From positions 1 through 24,500 of the forward strand of contig JAUYEC010000015.1 in assembly GCA_030691585.1 (NCBI GenBank): a stretch of 24,500 nucleotides of DNA, given 5' to 3'. Positions 21,346 through 24,500 of the stretch are shown one piece after another (the stretch's first letter is position 1; each line of letters starts with the position of its first letter). A model generated the notes under the pieces. It was not told the origin of the DNA. It saw nothing but the letters and a program-made list of their open reading frames with translations, and searched no databases. This stretch comes from Candidatus Omnitrophota bacterium. GTDB taxonomy: Bacteria; Omnitrophota; Gorgyraeia; Gygaellales; Profunditerraquicolaceae. A program made the translations under genes and the position numbers.

Positions 21346-21723
21346 ATGAGAAAAGCAGATATTGATAATAGAATATGGGAATGTGCTAAACGAGAAATGA
21401 AGCTTGCTATTATTGAGCGAGCTAAGAAACGTATTATGATAAATTATTCGGAACTACTCAATAAAATTACATTACTTAAACTTGATATGGAACAAGTAGA
21501 CCACCGTAATATCATGGCAGAAATGTTAGGCGAGATCTCTCTGGTCGAGGATAAGGCTGGCCGTGGTATGTTATCTGCTCTTGTTACTCATAAAACGGGA
21601 GATATGGAACCCGGGCAAGGTTTTTTCCAATACGCCGAATCTTTAGGTAAAGATATTTCTGATAAAACGAAGTTTTGGGCTCAAGAAGTTAATAAAATCC
21701 ATAAATACTGGTCTGAGCATTAG
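21346..21723 (+). CDS. 125-aa hypothetical protein of an accessory-region family
   Basis: A soluble protein with the conserved-looking core AGRGMLSALVTHKTGDMEPG followed by GFFQYAESLGKD. I have seen this core (GRGMLxxxVxHKTGDxxPGxGFF) in small proteins of variable regions, without an assigned function. The N-terminal half is helical and basic (YSELLNKITLLKLD). The ribosome site is poor. Confidence 0.65.
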   Translation: MRKADIDNRIWECAKREMKLAIIERAKKRIMINYSELLNKITLLKLDMEQVDHRNIMAEMLGEISLVEDKAGRGMLSALVTHKTGDMEPGQGFFQYAESLGKDISDKTKFWAQEVNKIHKYWSEH

Positions 21724-21751
21724 TTTTTACGGCCAGCAGATGATGCATGGG

Positions 21752-21771
21752 GGACGTTTCTATTTATGCCA
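21752..21771 (+). repeat. Exact 20-bp repeat (first copy)
   Basis: GGACGTTTCTATTTATGCCA here is identical to 22531-22550. In both places it ends in ATGCCA, and it may be an insertion-sequence end or a leftover 5' region of a duplicated gene. Confidence 0.7.
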
Positions 21772-21873
21772 AGTCTATTCGGCAAGCCGGTAGGAAATGT
21801 CCTGTCCGCTGATTTTGATAATCCGAAACTTTTTGAAGAAGTAAAGGATATTTGGGATAGAGGGAATTCCTAG
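21766..21873 (+). CDS. 35-aa small ORF, paralogue B
   Basis: The partner of the ORF at 18366, same length, with core ADFDNPKLFEEVKDIW. Its first codons come from the 20-bp repeat (ATGCCA). The weak GGGGGAC upstream is the only ribosome-site candidate. Confidence 0.4.
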   Translation: MPSLFGKPVGNVLSADFDNPKLFEEVKDIWDRGNS

Positions 21874-21910
21874 GGCATAATGCTTATCTCTCGTAATTAA
21901 GCAATGTGTT
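21780..21910 (+). repeat. Diverged direct repeat, copy B (~130 bp)
   Basis: Homologous to 18392-18521, including the trailing ATCTCTCGTAATTAAG. The copies lie 3.4 kb apart and flank the TIR-caspase operon and its neighbours. Confidence 0.75.
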
Positions 21911-21942
21911 GCCAAAATTATGAAGAAATAAAAGGAGGGTGA

Positions 21943-22488
21943 ATGGATTGGCTAAATCTTTGCAGTTCAGATTTTGTAAAAACAGTGGCGTATACCGTTA
22001 TATATCCCATATTAATTTCTTTTTTAACTTACAGGATAGCAAAATTCCATTTTGAAAAAGACAGAAAAGTTGAATACCTTAGGGCCAAGGAGAAGGTGGC
22101 GATGGATTTAGTGAATCAAGTTTGCCTTATGTTAGCAGCCATGTGGGAAATGGTAAATATAGATCGCTGGATAATCAAGGGCAATAAAGACCAAACCCTC
22201 CCGCAAAGAAGAGAACAGGCAAGGGCTAATTTTTATCAATCTAGGAATGCTACTGATTTATCATTAGGTTTGATGGGGCTTTATTATGGTACGAGAATAG
22301 TAGATAAAGTCTCCCAGCTTATCTCGGATTTAAACGACATGGTTAACGAAAGTAATTTTAAGGATTTTGATAGTTGGGATGTTTTTAGAAGAAAACGGAT
22401 CCTGCCTTTATTGAACAAAGTGCATAAGGATTTGAAGTATACTGTATTTGATAGACCTTTCTGGGACTTAGGTCGAAATTATTTTTAG
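21943..22488 (+). CDS. 181-aa membrane-anchored hypothetical protein
   Basis: One N-terminal hydrophobic helix (residues ~12-33, TVAYTVIYPILISFLTYRIA) is followed by a ~145-residue, mainly helical cytoplasmic part (VEYLRAKEKVAMDLVNQV and onward). A good ribosome site (AAAGGAGGG) precedes the ATG. No catalytic motif is visible. A membrane-anchored helical protein in a defence-rich region could be an effector, but there is no direct support. Confidence 0.7.
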   Translation: MDWLNLCSSDFVKTVAYTVIYPILISFLTYRIAKFHFEKDRKVEYLRAKEKVAMDLVNQVCLMLAAMWEMVNIDRWIIKGNKDQTLPQRREQARANFYQSRNATDLSLGLMGLYYGTRIVDKVSQLISDLNDMVNESNFKDFDSWDVFRRKRILPLLNKVHKDLKYTVFDRPFWDLGRNYF

Positions 22489-22530
22489 AAAACTTTGATA
22501 GAGCCAGGGGCGAAAAATAGGGAGAATAGA

Positions 22531-22550
22531 GGACGTTTCTATTTATGCCA
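22531..22550 (+). repeat. Exact 20-bp repeat (second copy)
   Basis: Identical to 21752-21771. Here the ATGCCA opens only a 14-codon ORF, so this copy looks like a remnant. Confidence 0.7.
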
Positions 22551-22590
22551 GCACTCAATCCCGATTTGTTAAGTAGAGGCAGTATATAAT

Positions 22591-22690
22591 TATACCTAAT
22601 AGGGTATAATCAATTGTTTTTTTGACAATATGCTCCATTTAGTATACCCTTTAAGGTAGTATATATTCATTGGATGACCCAATCGGGTAT
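22591..22690 (+). promoter_or_regulatory. Operator region of the hipBST operon
   Basis: Two similar inverted repeats share a 6-base spacer: TATACC-N6-GGTATA (22591-22608) and TATACC-N6-GGTAGTATA (22643-22663). A further half site GGTATA is at 22685-22690. A TTGACA (22622-22627) places the second repeat over its -10 region. This fits autorepression by the HipB-type protein. Confidence 0.6.
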
Positions 22691-22700
22691 AAAAAAATAC

Positions 22701-22729
22701 TTGCAATTGTGCCCGAAAGGTGGTATATT
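22701..22729 (+). promoter_or_regulatory. Promoter candidate giving a near-leaderless hipB mRNA
   Basis: TTGCAA (22701-22706), a 17-base spacer and TATATT (22724-22729). The ATG at 22739 would lie within a few bases of the start point. No ribosome site precedes that ATG at normal distance, consistent with leaderless translation. Confidence 0.45.
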
Positions 22730-22738
22730 TCTATTACT

Positions 22739-22945
22739 ATGACTCAGCTTTCAATTAATATACAGATTAGGAATTTACGAAAGAAACTGGGTTTAACTCA
22801 AGTTGATTTCGCAAAAAGAGCGGGAGTGGGTTTACGTTTTTTAAGAGAGCTTGAAAGAGGGAAAACCACTGTTCGATTAGATAAGCTTAATCAAGTTTTG
22901 GATTTCTTGGGGGTTCATCTAGAACTGATGCGCGATAAAAAATAG
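22739..22945 (+). CDS. hipB: HipB-like HTH antitoxin/repressor
   Basis: A 68-aa Cro/CI-type helix-turn-helix protein: IRNLRKKLGLTQVDFAKRAG (helices 1-2), VGLRFLRELERGKTTVRLDK (recognition part) and VLDFLGVHLELM. This is the HipB/y4mF layout. I take the ATG at 22739, because the upstream in-frame extension crosses the promoter. In HipBST systems HipB mainly represses the operon. The palindromes at 22591 and 22643 are its likely sites. Confidence 0.88.
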   Translation: MTQLSINIQIRNLRKKLGLTQVDFAKRAGVGLRFLRELERGKTTVRLDKLNQVLDFLGVHLELMRDKK

Positions 22946-22986
22946 AATATGTACCTAAAGATAAAAATTAAATATAATACAGAAAT

Positions 22987-23325
22987 ATGGTAGAACTTAG
23001 AAAAGCGCAAGTTTTTTATAATGAAGATTTGGCTGGATATATCGGTGAAACAAGTGATGGGTATATCTTTAAATATAATAAAGAATTTTTAAAAAAGAAT
23101 ATTCCTATTTCGATATCATTGCCTCTTAGAGAAGAGCCATACGAATCAAAACACTTATTCTATTTTTTTAGGGGCCTTTTGCCTGAAGGATGGTATTTAG
23201 ATATTGTCACTGCTACTCAAAAGGTAGATAGAGAAGATTTATTTGGTCTTCTGCTTTGCACTACGAACGTAGATACGATTGGTGCTGTAACTGTTCGGAG
23301 GATGAATGAGCCCGGTGATGAATAA
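22987..23325 (+). CDS. hipS: HipS-like small subunit (HipA N-terminal subdomain as separate gene)
   Basis: A 112-aa protein matching the N-terminal (Couple_hipA-type) part of HipA: a KAQVFYNEDLAGYIGET opening, the ISISLPLREEPYES segment and FFRGLLPEGW. In classical HipA this is fused to the kinase. Here the reading frame stops, and the kinase part is a separate overlapping gene. In HipBST systems the small HipS protein is the antitoxin that masks the kinase. Overlap with hipT is 20 bases. Confidence 0.85.
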   Translation: MVELRKAQVFYNEDLAGYIGETSDGYIFKYNKEFLKKNIPISISLPLREEPYESKHLFYFFRGLLPEGWYLDIVTATQKVDREDLFGLLLCTTNVDTIGAVTVRRMNEPGDE

Positions 23326-24178
23326 GAAGCTTATTAAAGAAATGTTTAATACTTCTGAATTACCAATAATAGAATTTAGCTTGCAAGATGTTTCTCAAAA
23401 AGCGCAGCAATCGGCTGGGAAGTTGTCCATTTCCGGGGTTCAGCCCAAATTATCTATGAAGCTTGATAAGAAGAATAATTCGCTAATTTCTGTTGCCGAA
23501 GGCGGAGAGTATATTTTAAAACCACAAACTGCGGCCTTTCCGAATATTCCTGAGAATGAGCAGTGTTGTATGGATATAGCGGCAGAGTTTGAGATAGATG
23601 TTCCGTCTCATTGTTTATTGAATTTGAAAGATGGGAGTTTGGCATATGTCGTAAGAAGATTCGATAGAGAATCAGGTGTAAAAATCCATCAGGAAGAATT
23701 TTCTCAGATATTAGAATCAGATAAATATAAAGGTTCCGTTGAGCAGATTGGGCGTAAGTTAAAGGAAGTATCGACAGCACCCGGATATGACACGCAATTG
23801 TTTTTCGAGAGAGTTGTCTTTAGCTTTATTATTGGCAACGGAGATGCTCATTTAAAAAATTATGCAATTGCATACAAAGATAAGGAAACTATCCGCTTAG
23901 CGCCTGCCTATGATATTGTTTGTTCAAAATTGGTGATTCAAGGCGAAGAGGATTCCGCTTTATCTATAAACGGTAGAAAGAATGGACTAAAAAGAGAAGA
24001 TTTTGATAAGTTTGCTGATTATTTAAATATACCAATGAAAATTCGTTATGAAAAATTTGAAAAGAGCTTACTTTTAATGGAAACTACAATTATGAGTTCA
24101 AAAATTCAGAAAGAGCCCCAGGAGCGATTTATTGGTATTATTAAAGAGCGCCTATCGCGTATGGGATTGCAGCCCTAA
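23306..24178 (+). CDS. hipT: HipT-like serine/threonine kinase toxin
   Basis: A 290-aa HipA C-terminal-type kinase lacking the N-terminal subdomain. The Gly-rich loop SISGVQPKLS carries two serines (Ser41, Ser43), the SIS pattern that is autophosphorylated in E. coli HipT. Other motifs are YILKPQ (Lys72), the catalytic loop GNGDAHLKN (Asp180, Asn185) and the metal-binding APAYDIV (Asp203). Known HipT phosphorylates tryptophanyl-tRNA synthetase and HipA phosphorylates GltX; the target here is unknown. Start at 23306 follows CGGAGG at 4 bases. The ATG at 23318 is an alternative. Confidence 0.9.
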   Translation: MSPVMNKKLIKEMFNTSELPIIEFSLQDVSQKAQQSAGKLSISGVQPKLSMKLDKKNNSLISVAEGGEYILKPQTAAFPNIPENEQCCMDIAAEFEIDVPSHCLLNLKDGSLAYVVRRFDRESGVKIHQEEFSQILESDKYKGSVEQIGRKLKEVSTAPGYDTQLFFERVVFSFIIGNGDAHLKNYAIAYKDKETIRLAPAYDIVCSKLVIQGEEDSALSINGRKNGLKREDFDKFADYLNIPMKIRYEKFEKSLLLMETTIMSSKIQKEPQERFIGIIKERLSRMGLQP

Positions 24179-24183
24179 ATCCC

Positions 24184-24212
24184 TTGCCATTTTGAAAAGA
24201 AAGTGGTACAGT
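24184..24212 (+). promoter_or_regulatory. Promoter candidate for the terminal lipoprotein gene
   Basis: TTGCCA (24184-24189) and TACAGT (24207-24212) with a 17-base spacer, 43 bases upstream of the ATG at 24256. It starts only 5 bases after the hipT stop. Confidence 0.5.
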
Positions 24213-24255
24213 AAAAGCGTAAATAATTAAACAAAGGAAACTAAAGGAGGGTTAG

Positions 24256-24500
24256 ATGATAAAGAACAAGAAGACTATGGTTGCACTATTGGGCCTGGCG
24301 ATGCTTGCTTTTGTTGCCAGCGGTTGTGTCAATCAGACCAAGGTTAAGGATCTGGAAAAGGAGATCGGCCGGTTGAATCAGGTGATTCAACAAAAGGACG
24401 CCAAGGTAAAGACTCTTACTGAGCAGACACTGGCAGGACAGAAGAGTTTGGATGCTGTTAAGAGCGAATTAGACAGCGTTAAAAAGGGACTCGACAATAC
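24256..24500 (+). CDS. Lpp-like coiled-coil lipoprotein (3' end beyond the window)
   Basis: The first 81 codons are visible. A signal peptide ends in a lipobox (VASGC, Cys23). The mature part is a continuous coiled coil with regular heptads (VKDLEKEIGRLNQVIQQKDA, then VKTLTEQTLAGQKSLDAVKS), as in murein-lipoprotein-type or tail-fibre-like lipoproteins. A strong AAAGGAGGG ribosome site precedes the ATG. It appears to mark the return to ordinary chromosomal genes after the accessory region. Confidence 0.8.
   Translation, partial: MIKNKKTMVALLGLAMLAFVASGCVNQTKVKDLEKEIGRLNQVIQQKDAKVKTLTEQTLAGQKSLDAVKSELDSVKKGLDN

Larger units (their letters stand above)
14385..24180. mobile_element. Putative genomic island downstream of tRNA-Phe
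   Basis: Gene content changes sharply after tRNA-Phe: a broken replication-type HTH gene, restriction-modification, TIR-caspase, HipBST and several orphan small ORFs. The DNA is more AT-rich from about 17450, and spacers are longer. tRNA genes are common integration sites. No integrase and no copy of the tRNA 3' end were found at the far side (near 24180), so the boundaries and mobility are inferred from content only. Confidence 0.45.

Overview
The window looks like a chromosomal piece from an anaerobic, Gram-negative-type bacterium, probably an uncultivated lineage. Lipoproteins with lipoboxes, a peptidoglycan-binding lipoprotein and a hydrogen-linked membrane complex point that way. The 31-nt GTAGGGGCGGGTTT-type palindromes remind me of Omnitrophota and Desulfobacterota genomes, with Omnitrophota my best guess. 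No rRNA or marker gene fixes the taxonomy.

Bases 1-6498 hold the 3' part of a tightly overlapping operon for a group 4 membrane-bound [NiFe] hydrogenase: small subunit (partial), NuoC-like, catalytic NuoD-like, an unexpected PhoU-like gene, two NuoN/L-type antiporter subunits and a two-[4Fe-4S] ferredoxin subunit. An MFS exporter (6504-7700) and a peptidoglycan-binding lipoprotein (7874-8344) follow. A promoter, a c-di-GMP-I (GEMM)-like RNA and an intrinsic terminator then precede a two-gene unit: a GH1 glycosidase and a cNMP-domain/ParA-like/patatin fusion protein. Bases 12046-14108 carry small housekeeping genes: two lipoproteins, a MazG-like pyrophosphohydrolase, a 77-aa unknown and a HycI-type hydrogenase maturation protease that probably serves the hydrogenase.

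A tRNA-Phe gene (14263-14334) with a duplicated 5' end and two terminators marks the start of a gene-poor, more AT-rich accessory region reaching about 24180. It contains a frameshifted HTH replication-type gene, a C5-methyltransferase/Vsr/HNH restriction-modification operon, many small orphan ORFs, a TIR-like plus caspase-like pair resembling type IV Thoeris, and a hipB-hipS-hipT tripartite toxin-antitoxin set. A new lipoprotein gene begins at 24256 and runs off the end; it looks like core genome.

The main candidates for a second look are the TIR-caspase operon with its own palindromic operator and a divergent minus-strand small RNA upstream, the split HipBST module, the riboswitch-controlled GH1/patatin unit, the PhoU gene inside a hydrogenase operon, and a palindromic repeat inserted in frame in the ferredoxin-subunit gene.
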